NCBI RefSeq assembly: GCF_041890415.1
Contig: NZ_CP169056.1
Span: 558,001-622,000 of the forward strand
Length of the DNA stretch: 64,000 nt
Origin: Pseudoxanthomonas koreensis_A
GTDB taxonomy: Bacteria > Pseudomonadota > Gammaproteobacteria > Xanthomonadales > Xanthomonadaceae
Reading direction: 5' to 3'
The position numbers and the translations under genes were made by a program. The notes beneath the pieces are model-generated. The model was not told where the DNA came from, ran no database searches, and saw only the letters and a list, made by a program, of their open reading frames with translations. Shown here piece by piece: positions 1-7,982 of this stretch (position 1 is its first letter; each line of letters starts with the position of its first letter).

Positions 1-1
1 C

Positions 2-961
2 GCCCGGCTGTTCCATGCCACCCAGCCCACGCGCGACCTCGACATCGGCCAGCTCAATGGCCTGGAACCAGACGACGAGGCGTTGCTGTGGATCGACCTG
101 TGCGATCCATCCGCCCAACAGGTGGAGCTGGTCTGGGAGCAGTGCCGGCTGCCTGCCGCCGCACGGCGATTCCTGGCCGATGGCAGCACCACGCCGGAGG
201 TCGGCCAGGAAGACCAGTACCTGTGGGTGCGCTGCGTGGTGGTCAATGGCCGCACCCGCCGCGAAGCAATGAGCGGCACCGTGCTGACCTGCGTTGCCGG
301 TCCCAACCGGGTGCTGACGCACCGGCGCGGGGAAGTCCCGTTCATGGAAGAGTTGCGACGGCTCGGCATTGCCCACACCGCCATTGGCGGCCTGAGCGCG
401 GAGAGTTTCGTGGCCACCCTGCTGGACCGGCAACTGGCCACATACTTCGACGCGGTCAGCGACTACGAGGATGCCATCGAGCGGCTGGAGGTGGCGATCC
501 TGGGCAAGAGCGCCGGCGACTCGCTGCCCGAGCTGCAGCGCCTGCGCCGCTGGGCCTCGCGCATGCGGCGCATGCTGGCGCCGCACCGCAACGTGTTCGG
601 CGCGATGTCGCGCCCGGACTTCCGGCCCGACGAAGGCCGCTCGGCCGATCGCCACTTCGTCGCCCTCGATACCCGCTTCGAACGGGCCATGGACATGGTG
701 GAGAACGCCCGCGAGCTGGTAATCGGCAGCTTCGAGCTGTTCAGCAACAAGACCGCGCTGCGCACCAACCACTTCATGCGGGTGTTGACGTTCGTCACCG
801 TCATCACCGGCGTGCTGGCAACCGTGGTCGGTGCGATGGGGATGAATTTCCAGGCCGACCTGTTCGGCAGCGGCGATGCCGGCTTCTGGAGCGTGGTGGC
901 GGTACTTGTGGCGTTTGCCGCCGGCGCGCTGTGGGCCGGGTGGCGCCGCCACTGGTTCTGA
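2..961 (+). CDS. CorA-family divalent cation transporter (5' partial)
   Basis: Inner-membrane CorA/ZntB-type channel for Mg2+ or Zn2+. The frame is open from the first full codon of the window, so the N-terminus lies outside; 319 residues are visible. A long soluble, charged N-terminal domain is followed by a helical stalk and two C-terminal membrane helices. The signature Gly-Met-Asn sits at the end of the first helix (VVGAMGMNF), and the protein ends in a short basic tail after the second helix, as the family requires. A start inside the window at 83 is possible but would cut into the N-terminal domain. The family is certain; whether the ion is Mg2+ (CorA) or Zn2+ (ZntB) cannot be decided here. 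Confidence 0.88.
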   Translation, partial: ARLFHATQPTRDLDIGQLNGLEPDDEALLWIDLCDPSAQQVELVWEQCRLPAAARRFLADGSTTPEVGQEDQYLWVRCVVVNGRTRREAMSGTVLTCVAGPNRVLTHRRGEVPFMEELRRLGIAHTAIGGLSAESFVATLLDRQLATYFDAVSDYEDAIERLEVAILGKSAGDSLPELQRLRRWASRMRRMLAPHRNVFGAMSRPDFRPDEGRSADRHFVALDTRFERAMDMVENARELVIGSFELFSNKTALRTNHFMRVLTFVTVITGVLATVVGAMGMNFQADLFGSGDAGFWSVVAVLVAFAAGALWAGWRRHWF

Positions 962-1051
962 TACGCCGCCGCGCGCTGCCGCACTTCACGCATGGTTGAT
1001 CGCCTTGGCGCTGACTGGAGGCCTCGCAAGCAAGCCGAAGGTGCCCGCGCC

Positions 1052-2254
1052 ATGACCAGTCTCTGGATGCCCCACGCCATTCCACCGCCGGCGTCGGTGC
1101 CGGTGCGCGGCAGGGCCGGGGCCGACGTTGCGGTGGTCGGTGCCGGCATAACCGGGGTGATGGTCGCGCACCGCCTGCAGCAGGCCGGCCTGAAGGTGGT
1201 GCTGCTGGAGGCCGGCAGGGTTGGCGCGCTCAACACCGGTTGCTCCACCGGCAATCTCTACGCGCCGCTGTCGTCGGGCATGTCCGCGTTGCTGCAGCGT
1301 TGGGACGCGCAGGTGCTGGGCGACGTGACGCGGATGCGCGCCGCGGCCGTGGATGCGATCGAGGCCTGCGTGCAGCACTACCGGATCGACTGCGGCCTGG
1401 TGCGCTGCCCGCTGGTGTGTGCAGTGGAAGCGCCCGACCCCGGGCAGCTGGCGCTGCTGGACGAAGAGATGCAGGCCTTTGCAGTGGCCGGGCTTGAGCC
1501 TGTGACCGATGCAGGGGCGCTGCCGTTCGCGACCGCCGGCGCCTTCCGCATCGACGGCCAGGCGCAGTTCAATCCCTACCGGTTCACCCGCGCGATGGCC
1601 GATGCGCTGGCGCAGCGCGGGGTTGGCCTGTACGAGCAGTCGCCCGTGCTCGACGTGGACCCATCCCGGGGCGAGGTCATGACCGTGGAAGGCGTGGTGC
1701 AGGCCGCCCACATCGTGATGGCCACCCACACGCCACTCGGGTTCAACCTGGTCCAGGCGCAGATGGAGGTGTACCGCGAATACGGCATCGCGCTGCCGGT
1801 GGCGCAACCGGCCATGGGCGACGGCATCCACTGGATCCGCGATGCCGGGCGTTCGCTCAGACCGTGGCGCCAGGACGGACAGGAGTGGCTGGTGGTGGTC
1901 GGGGAGAAGCACCGCACCGGCGAAAACGAACAGGGCATCGACTACCGCATGCGCCTGGCCGATTACGCACGCGGGCGATTTGCGGCCGGCGAGGTGGCCG
2001 CCGAATGGTCAGCCCAGCAGTTCAAGCCGGCCGACGCACTGCCGTACATCGGTCGCAGCGGCCACGACAACGTGTGGCATGCCACCGGCTTCGGTGCAGA
2101 CGGGCTGACCTGGGGTGCGGTGGCCGCCGGGTTGATCTGCGACGGCATCCAGGGCCGGCAATCCATGGACGCCGGATTGCTTGATCCGCGCCGCTTCACC
2201 CCGGCCACGTCGGCCAGGGGCTGGGTCAGCGAAAACGCAACCGTTGCCCGGCTA
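1052..2254 (+). pseudogene. FAD-dependent oxidoreductase, C-terminally truncated (Rieske domain missing)
   Basis: DadA/glycine-oxidase-type flavoprotein. ATG at 1052; the dinucleotide-binding GAGITG motif is at residues 30-35 and the C-terminal FAD signature GFGADGLTWG lies near residue 348. About 400 residues look like family members that carry a C-terminal Rieske [2Fe-2S] domain, including the linker that ends in a Glu-Asn pair (SENATV). After that linker the homology stops: no Rieske CxH...CxxH residues follow. There is also no in-frame stop before 3490; the frame runs on through the antisense of the next two genes. I therefore read it as a gene whose 3' end was deleted. If translated to 3490 it would carry about 400 residues of antisense-derived tail. 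The end given is where recognisable coding ends, not a stop codon. Confidence 0.6.
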
Positions 2255-2608
2255 GGCCGGGCCCTCGATCGCAGCGAAGAGCTGCCACAGGCGGTAGGGT
2301 TTGGGCAGGAAGCGGGTGCCGGGGGGCAGGGGCGGCAACTGCGCGCGCTGATAGCCGGAGGCGAGCACCACATTGGCCTGCGGCTGCAGCTGCGCCGCTT
2401 CCAGCGCCACCTGCAGCCCGCTCACGCCATCGGGCATGTTCACGTCGGTGACCACGTGCGAGAACTGCACCGGGCCGCGCAGCGCCTCGATCGCATCGCG
2501 GCCGTTGCGCGCCAGGGTCACCGCGTAACCGCGCTCGGACAAGGCTTCGAACATGAGCGTGCGCAGGTCCTCCTCGTCCTCCACGAACAGCATGCTGACC
2601 GCGTCCAT
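2252..2608 (-). CDS. single-domain response regulator (receiver only)
   Basis: 118-residue CheY-like receiver with no output domain. The acidic pair is at D11/E12 (VEDEED), the phospho-acceptor Asp is D55 (VVTDVNMPDG) and the conserved Lys is K103 (LPKPY). Its ATG overlaps the stop of the upstream histidine kinase (TGATG), so the two are translated together and the kinase is the obvious phosphodonor. With no DNA-binding or enzymatic domain it must act by protein contact or by passing phosphate on. Its stop codon abuts the broken end of the convergent FAD oxidoreductase. Confidence 0.9.
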   Translation of the reverse strand: MDAVSMLFVEDEEDLRTLMFEALSERGYAVTLARNGRDAIEALRGPVQFSHVVTDVNMPDGVSGLQVALEAAQLQPQANVVLASGYQRAQLPPLPPGTRFLPKPYRLWQLFAAIEGPA

Positions 2609-3759
2609 CAGGCCACCTCGCCGGCGGGCAGGTACACGCTGATCGTGGTGCCCTTGCCCGGCGCGCTTTGCAGGCGGACGTGGCCGCCGGACTGTGTGGC
2701 GAAGCCGAACACCTGGCTCAGCCCCAGGCCGCTGCCCTTGCCCACGTCCTTGGTGGTGAAGAACGGCTCGAACACGCGGGCCTGGTGTTCCGGTGGAATG
2801 CCCTGGCCATCGTCGGCGACCTCCACGCACACCCAGGCCGATTCGCCGGCTTCGTGCAGGGCCGGGTCGCTGGCGTGGCGCAGGCAGGTGCGCACGGCGA
2901 TGGTGCCGCCATCGGGCATCGCATCGCGGCTGTTGCCCACCAGGTTGAGCAGGGCCGCCTCGAGCTGGGCGCGGTCCACGTCCACCGGCGGCAGGTCCGG
3001 CGCCGGTTCCACCCGCAGCGCGACCGACCCACCGACCGAACGGCGCAGCAGCCCGTCAGCCTCCTGCAGCAGGGCATTGACGTCCAGGCGCTCCGGGGCC
3101 AGCGGCTGGCCGCGGCCGAAGGTGAGCAACTGGCGGGTCAGCAGCACCCCGCGCTCGGATGCACGCAGGGCGGTATCGACCATCAGGCTCACCTTGCCGT
3201 CGCGGACCCGGCTGCCGATCAGGTCCAGGCTGTTGACCACGATCGTCAGCAGGTTGTTGAAGTCGTGCGCCAGGCCGAGGGTGAGCTTGCCGATGGCCTC
3301 CATCTTCTGCGCCTGCAGCAGCGCATGCTGGGCCTCGCGCAGGCGCTCTTCGGCGCGGAAGCGCTCGGTGATGTCGCGGGTGACCTTGGCAAATCCCACC
3401 AACCGGCCGTCCTCGCGGATCGGGTCGATGACCACGCAGGCGCGGAACCGGGTGCCGTCCTTGCGCACGCGCCAGCCCTCGGCCGAGTAGCGGCCCTCGG
3501 TGGCGGCGGTCTTCAGGTTGGTGGCCGGCAGCCCGGCGGCCGCGTCCTCGTCGGTGTAGAAACGCGAGTAGTGGCTGCCGATCACTTCGTTGGCCACATA
3601 TCCCTTGATCCGCTCGCCGCCCTGGTTCCAGGTGCGGATCCGGCCCTCGGCATCGAGCATGTAGATCGCATAATCCGTGACCGAGTTCAAAAGCAGGGCG
3701 AACTGCCGTGAAGCGTCGTCCAGATCGGCCTGTGCGGGCGCTGGTGTCGCAATGTGCAT
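2608..3759 (-). CDS. PAS-domain sensor histidine kinase
   Basis: Soluble 383-residue kinase. A PAS domain spans about residues 18-133 (core WNQGGERIKGY), followed by a short coiled segment, the H-box with phospho-acceptor H165 (GLAHDFNNLL), the N-box (NLVGNSRDAMPDGG), the G1 box (DDGQGIP) and the G2 box (GKGSGLGLSQVFG). No membrane segment or signal peptide is visible, so it senses an intracellular cue, often redox or a ligand in such PAS kinases. I chose the ATG at 3759 because a GGAGG lies 6 nt upstream; a longer frame to 3834 has no such site. It forms a two-gene operon with the receiver downstream. Confidence 0.9.
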   Translation of the reverse strand: MHIATPAPAQADLDDASRQFALLLNSVTDYAIYMLDAEGRIRTWNQGGERIKGYVANEVIGSHYSRFYTDEDAAAGLPATNLKTAATEGRYSAEGWRVRKDGTRFRACVVIDPIREDGRLVGFAKVTRDITERFRAEERLREAQHALLQAQKMEAIGKLTLGLAHDFNNLLTIVVNSLDLIGSRVRDGKVSLMVDTALRASERGVLLTRQLLTFGRGQPLAPERLDVNALLQEADGLLRRSVGGSVALRVEPAPDLPPVDVDRAQLEAALLNLVGNSRDAMPDGGTIAVRTCLRHASDPALHEAGESAWVCVEVADDGQGIPPEHQARVFEPFFTTKDVGKGSGLGLSQVFGFATQSGGHVRLQSAPGKGTTISVYLPAGEVA

Positions 3760-3937
3760 GGATGTCCTCCCCAGCGCTGACGATAGGCAACGAAAAGTTA
3801 AGTGGTCGTGGTCGAACCGGGCGTTTGCGTCCATGCGTGCGGGTCCGCTGGGTGCCGCGGCATGCGATCATCGCCGCGCGCCGCGCCAGGCTGCCGGCCG
3901 GGCGCGCGCAGTCATCGACCGGAGCGCGGAGAGGCGG

Positions 3938-4768
3938 ATGAGCATGCGTTGCAGGCTGCAGGGGATCGTGGTGGCGGTGGGGCTGGCAGCGGCCGGCGTG
4001 GTGCAGGCGCAGGATTTCGCCTGGCCGGGCGGTGCCAGGGCGGCGGTCAGCCTGGGCTACGACGATGCCCTGGATTCGCAGCTCGACAATGCGGTGCCGG
4101 CGTTGGACCGGTACGGGTTCAAGGCCACCTTCTACGTCACCCTCGGCCAGGACACGCTGCCGCGGCGCATGGACGAGTGGCGCCAGCTGGCGCGCAACGG
4201 CCATGAGCTGGGCAACCACAGCCTGTTCCACCAATGCGACGGCAGCATGCCCGGGCGCAGCTGGGTCGCGCCCCATCGCGACCTGTCCACCACCACCGTG
4301 GCCCAGATGCACGACCAGGTGCTGGTCGCCAACGGCTACCTGCAGGCGCTGGACGGGCGCACCGAGCGTACCTTCACCTCTCCCTGCGGCGACCGCCGTG
4401 CCAGTGACGGCGAATACGTGGATGGCCTGCGCGAGGTGTTCGTCGGCATGAAGGTCAGCCAGGGGGCCCGCGTGGCGACCAGCATGGCCGACTTCGATCG
4501 CCATGCCGTGCCGGTGCTGGCGCCCGAGGGGGTGACAGGCGCACAACTGATCGCCATGGTCGAGCAGGCCGCGCGCACCGGCACGGTGGCCACCTTCACC
4601 TTCCACGGCATCGGCGGCGACCACATGAGCGTGGAGCCGCAGGCGCACGAGCAATTGCTGGCCTACCTGGACCGGCATCGCGACGTGTACTGGACCGCGC
4701 CGTTCGTGGACATCGCGCGCTGGGTGCGCGACCACCCGCCCGGATCTGCCAGCCCCGCGTCGCCGTAG
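3938..4768 (+). CDS. secreted polysaccharide deacetylase (NodB/CE4 family)
   Basis: 276-residue carbohydrate esterase with an N-terminal signal peptide (hydrophobic residues 8-24, cleavage likely after VVQA). The NodB metal-site motifs are present: the Asp pair D42/D43 (GYDDALD) and H94/H98 (GNHSLFH). Family members remove N-acetyl groups from chitin oligomers, peptidoglycan or exopolysaccharide; the substrate cannot be told from the sequence. The start at 3938 has a GGAGAGG-like site upstream and is the only one giving an intact signal peptide. It diverges from the PAS kinase across a 178-bp gap. Confidence 0.85.
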   Translation: MSMRCRLQGIVVAVGLAAAGVVQAQDFAWPGGARAAVSLGYDDALDSQLDNAVPALDRYGFKATFYVTLGQDTLPRRMDEWRQLARNGHELGNHSLFHQCDGSMPGRSWVAPHRDLSTTTVAQMHDQVLVANGYLQALDGRTERTFTSPCGDRRASDGEYVDGLREVFVGMKVSQGARVATSMADFDRHAVPVLAPEGVTGAQLIAMVEQAARTGTVATFTFHGIGGDHMSVEPQAHEQLLAYLDRHRDVYWTAPFVDIARWVRDHPPGSASPASP

Positions 4769-4810
4769 GCGCGTTCCCCGCATCTGTTGCAGCGGCGGGA
4801 CTCCGCCCAG

Positions 4811-4870
4811 AACCCAAACCCAGAACCCAAACCCAGAACCCAAACCCAGAACCCAAACCCAGAACCCAAG
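4811..4870 (+). repeat. 13-bp tandem repeat, about 4.6 copies, in the ohr leader
   Basis: Four perfect copies of AACCCAAACCCAG (4811-4823, 4824-4836, 4837-4849, 4850-4862) plus a partial fifth ending at 4870. The array runs straight into the AAGGAG ribosome binding site of ohr. The complementary strand carries regularly spaced GGG runs separated by TTT or TTCT, which is the classic intramolecular G-quadruplex pattern. Copy number could vary by slippage. Confidence 0.95.
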
Positions 4871-4881
4871 GAGCAATCGCA

Positions 4882-5310
4882 ATGGCATCCCCCGAGAAGA
4901 TCCTCTATACCGCCCAGGCCACGGCCACCGGTGGCCGTGACGGCCGTGCAGTGTCCGCCGACGGCGCGCTGGACGTGGCGTTGTCCGTGCCCGCGGGGCT
5001 GGGCGGCGCCGGCGGTCCCGGCACCAATCCCGAGCAGTTGTTTGCCGCCGGCTACGCGGCCTGCTTCCTCGGTGCGCTCAAGCTGGTCGCCGGCAAGGCC
5101 AAGGTTGCGCTGCCCGCCGATACGCACGTGACCGCGCAGGTCGGCATCGGTCCGAATGCGACCGGTTTCGGGCTGAAGGTGGAACTGCGGGTGACCGCCC
5201 CCGGCGTGGCCCAGGACAAGCTGCGCGAGCTGGTGGAGCAGGCCCACATCGTGTGCCCATACTCCGACGCCACCCGCGGCAACATCGAGGTGGCGCGGGT
5301 CGTGGAGTGA
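4882..5310 (+). CDS. ohr: organic hydroperoxide resistance protein Ohr
   Basis: 142-residue thiol peroxidase of the OsmC/Ohr family that reduces organic and fatty-acid hydroperoxides with a reactive Cys, recycled by lipoylated proteins. All catalytic residues are at canonical Ohr positions: R19, E51, peroxidatic C61 (GYAACFL) and resolving C125 (VCPYSDATRGN). This separates it from OsmC proper. A good Shine-Dalgarno (AAGGAG, 4868-4873) follows directly on the 13-bp repeat array. No ohrR-type MarR repressor, the usual neighbour, is present in the window. The dimer is cytoplasmic. Confidence 0.95.
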   Translation: MASPEKILYTAQATATGGRDGRAVSADGALDVALSVPAGLGGAGGPGTNPEQLFAAGYAACFLGALKLVAGKAKVALPADTHVTAQVGIGPNATGFGLKVELRVTAPGVAQDKLRELVEQAHIVCPYSDATRGNIEVARVVE

Positions 5311-5387
5311 GTGCCGGCCCGCGCCGCGGCGCTGCTGCGGCGCGGGCGGGAAAACCCGGGTGCAGCGCCGTGCGCAGCCGTGCCCGG

Positions 5388-6866
5388 TCAGTGCGCGGCG
5401 ATGACCCGGTTGCGGCCGGCGTGCTTGGCCTCGTACATCGCCCGGTCCGCGCGGCGCACCAGGTGGTCGCGATCCTCGCCCAGCTGGCGCACCGCCACCC
5501 CGGCGCTGAAGGCCACCGTCATCGGCCGGCCTTCGTGCCGTAGCGGCGCCGCAGCCAGCTCGCGCTGCAGCCGGCGCACGGTCGCGGTGGCCTCGTCCAG
5601 GCTGGAGCCGGGCAGCAGCAGCACGAATTCCTCGCCACCGTGGCGCGCCACCGCATCACTGCCGCGCAACCCGGCGCGCAGCACTTCCACCAGGTGGCGC
5701 AGGGCGGCATCGCCGCCGGCGTGGCCATGCTCGGCGTTGAGCACGCGGAAGGCGTCCAGGTCCAGCACTGCCAGCGACAGCGGGCGGGCTTCGCGCTCGG
5801 CGCGCACCACTTCGCGTTCGTACAGTTCGGCAAAACCGCGGCGGTTGAGCGCGCCGGTCAGCGGATCGGTCGTCACCAGGTCGCTGACGTCGCGCAGTTG
5901 CGACTCCAGCTCGCGCACCCGCGCCTCGGCCGCTTCCATGTCCTCGCGCGCGGCCTGCATCTGCGCGCGCGCGCGCTGCGCCTGCTCCTGCAGTTGCGCG
6001 GTGTCGTCGAGCACTTCCTCCAGGCGCCGGCCCAGTTCGGTGATGCTGCGTGCCTGGCGCACCGCCTGCACGTGGACCTCCATCCGGCTCTGGAACTGGC
6101 CGGTATTGGCGGACATGCCGTCCAGCCGCTCGACGAAGGTCGTCATCATCCCGCGCATGGCGTCCTTGGATTCGGTGATCCCGCGCTTGAGCAGGCCCTG
6201 CTGGTAGGCCAGCTCGCGCAGGCCCTGGCGGGTGGCTTCCAGGGTCTGCCGGTCGGGGTTGCCGGCCAGCAGCTCGCGCACCACCGCCACCTGGCCCTGC
6301 AGCCAGCTGCCGTCCTCCAGCAGTTCGGCCAGGTTCTCCAGCAGCAGGTCGAACAGGCTCAGCATCAGGGCGTGCTGTTCGGACGCATCGCCTGCGTGCA
6401 CGCCGACCTGATGGCACAGCTCGCGGACGCGCCGGGCCAGAGGTGCCAGCTCCTGGCCCGGCTGCCAGCGCTTGAGTTCGCCGCCCAGCGCGCTGGACTC
6501 GTCGGCCAGGGTCGGCAGCGGCTGCAGCAGCGAAGCCAGGGCAACGCCCACGGCCTGGCGCAGCAACTCGCGCAACTGCTCCGATTCGGCCGTGGCCCCG
6601 TCCGGCGCGTCCAGGCTGCGTGCAAACCCGCGCAGATACTTGTCCAGGAACTGGCGCAGCACCCGCGCGGCGGTGGCCCAGTCCTGGCCTTGGGAGGCCG
6701 ACTGCAGGCGCCGGCCCAGGTCGCCCAGTTCGCCGGGCAGGGCGGCCATGTCCTCGGCGAAGGCCGGCAGCAGCGCGCGCGGGTCGTGCGCGGCCGCCTC
6801 CAGCGCGGCCGGCACGGAACCGGCGGCGGCAGGGGACGGGGCGGCAGGCGTGCTGCGGATGGCCAT
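5388..6866 (-). CDS. diguanylate cyclase (GGDEF) with long N-terminal helical region
   Basis: 492-residue cytoplasmic protein. Residues from about 325 form a GGDEF domain with an intact active site GGEEF (410-414) and a product-inhibition I-site RxxD (RGSD) five residues upstream, so it should make cyclic di-GMP. The first ~320 residues are Ala/Leu/Arg-rich and helical, with a strong coiled coil just before the catalytic domain (Gln/Arg/Glu-rich, ending VRELESQLRDV); I recognise no named sensor domain there. Start at the ATG 6866; an open frame continues upstream to 8657 but that part is antisense to gnd and the Gfo/Idh gene. No membrane helix is visible. Confidence 0.88.
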   Translation of the reverse strand: MAIRSTPAAPSPAAAGSVPAALEAAAHDPRALLPAFAEDMAALPGELGDLGRRLQSASQGQDWATAARVLRQFLDKYLRGFARSLDAPDGATAESEQLRELLRQAVGVALASLLQPLPTLADESSALGGELKRWQPGQELAPLARRVRELCHQVGVHAGDASEQHALMLSLFDLLLENLAELLEDGSWLQGQVAVVRELLAGNPDRQTLEATRQGLRELAYQQGLLKRGITESKDAMRGMMTTFVERLDGMSANTGQFQSRMEVHVQAVRQARSITELGRRLEEVLDDTAQLQEQAQRARAQMQAAREDMEAAEARVRELESQLRDVSDLVTTDPLTGALNRRGFAELYEREVVRAEREARPLSLAVLDLDAFRVLNAEHGHAGGDAALRHLVEVLRAGLRGSDAVARHGGEEFVLLLPGSSLDEATATVRRLQRELAAAPLRHEGRPMTVAFSAGVAVRQLGEDRDHLVRRADRAMYEAKHAGRNRVIAAH

Positions 6867-7076
6867 GCGGAAGACTCCGGTTCCGCCGGCCGCGCAGCGG
6901 CATGCACGGCCGGAAAAAGGACGGGGACACCAGCTTAGCGGCTGGGACAGGCACAGGTGTAGCCGCGACGGTACGCCGCCGGCGCCGTCCGGGGAAGCGG
7001 GTCCGGCCACGCATGGGTGGGCACGATGGCCCCGTCCATGCGAGGCTTGCGCCTTCCCGCAAGGTATGGAGGTGGC

Positions 7077-7982
7077 ATGGATATCGGCATGATCGGTCTG
7101 GGCAAGATGGGCGCCAACATGGCCCAGCGCCTGCAACGCGGTGGGCATCGGGTGGTCGGGTATGACGCTGGCCCTGCCGCCCGCGAGGGCCTGGCCGGGC
7201 GCGGGCTGGAAACGGCCGACTCCCTGCCCGCACTGGTGGCGGCATTGCCCTCGCCGCGCATCCTGTGGCTGATGGTGCCCGCCGGCGAGCCGGTCGATGC
7301 CACCCTGGAAGCGCTGCGCCCGTTGCTGCAGGCCGGCGACGTGGTGGTGGACGGCGGCAACTCCAACTACCGCCAGACCCAGCGTCGCGCCGCGACCTGC
7401 CGCGAGTGGGGCGTGCACATGCTGGACTGTGGCACCAGCGGCGGCGTGTGGGGCCTGGAGGAGGGCTACAGCCTGATGGTCGGCGGCGATGCGTCGGTCG
7501 CCGAGCGCCTGCGCCCGCTGTTCGAGGCACTGGCGCCGGCTCCGGACCTGGGCTGGGGCCGGGTCGGGCCCAGTGGCGCGGGCCACTTCACCAAGATGGT
7601 CCACAACGGAATCGAGTACGGAATGATGCAGGCCTTCGCCGAAGGCTTCGCGATCATGCAGCGCAAGGAGTCGCTGGCCCTGGACCTGCCCCAGGTGGCG
7701 CAGATCTGGCGCCATGGCAGCGTGGTCCGGTCCTGGCTGCTGGACCTCACCGCCGACGCCCTGTCCGACAACCCCGCGCTGGAAGGCATCGCGCCCTACG
7801 TGCCCGACTCGGGCGAGGGCCGCTGGACCGTGGCCGAGGCGATCGACCTGGATGTCTCGGCACCGGTCATCACCATGTCCCTGCTGGAACGCCTGCGCTC
7901 GCGCGAGAACGATTCGTTCGCCGACAAGATGCTGGCCGCCTTGCGCGACCGCTTCGGCGGCCACGGCGTGCGCCAGGGCTAG
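7077..7982 (+). CDS. gnd: 6-phosphogluconate dehydrogenase, decarboxylating, short (YqeC/GndA) type
   Basis: Oxidises 6-phosphogluconate to ribulose 5-phosphate and CO2. At 301 residues it belongs to the short bacterial class rather than the 470-residue E. coli Gnd; such forms are usually NAD-dependent. Visible are the N-terminal Rossmann motif GLGKMGANMA, the substrate-binding segment DGGNSNYRQT, the GTSGGVWG loop and the catalytic KMVHNGIEYGMMQAF signature. An AGGAGG-like site (TGGAGGT) precedes the ATG. The stop codon shares a CTAG palindrome with the stop of the convergent Gfo/Idh/MocA gene, so the two overlap by 4 nt. Confidence 0.92.
   Translation: MDIGMIGLGKMGANMAQRLQRGGHRVVGYDAGPAAREGLAGRGLETADSLPALVAALPSPRILWLMVPAGEPVDATLEALRPLLQAGDVVVDGGNSNYRQTQRRAATCREWGVHMLDCGTSGGVWGLEEGYSLMVGGDASVAERLRPLFEALAPAPDLGWGRVGPSGAGHFTKMVHNGIEYGMMQAFAEGFAIMQRKESLALDLPQVAQIWRHGSVVRSWLLDLTADALSDNPALEGIAPYVPDSGEGRWTVAEAIDLDVSAPVITMSLLERLRSRENDSFADKMLAALRDRFGGHGVRQG

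Noticed and set aside
2255..3490. Continuation of the FAD oxidoreductase frame over 400 further codons
   Set aside because: This stretch is the reverse complement of a receiver and a histidine kinase with full sets of motifs; the open frame is a GC-bias effect, not homologous protein.
3056..4888. 610-residue minus-strand frame with a Trp/Gly/Phe repeat N-terminus
   Set aside because: It is antisense to the deacetylase and out of frame with the kinase; the repeat peptide is just the 13-bp DNA repeat read in frame.
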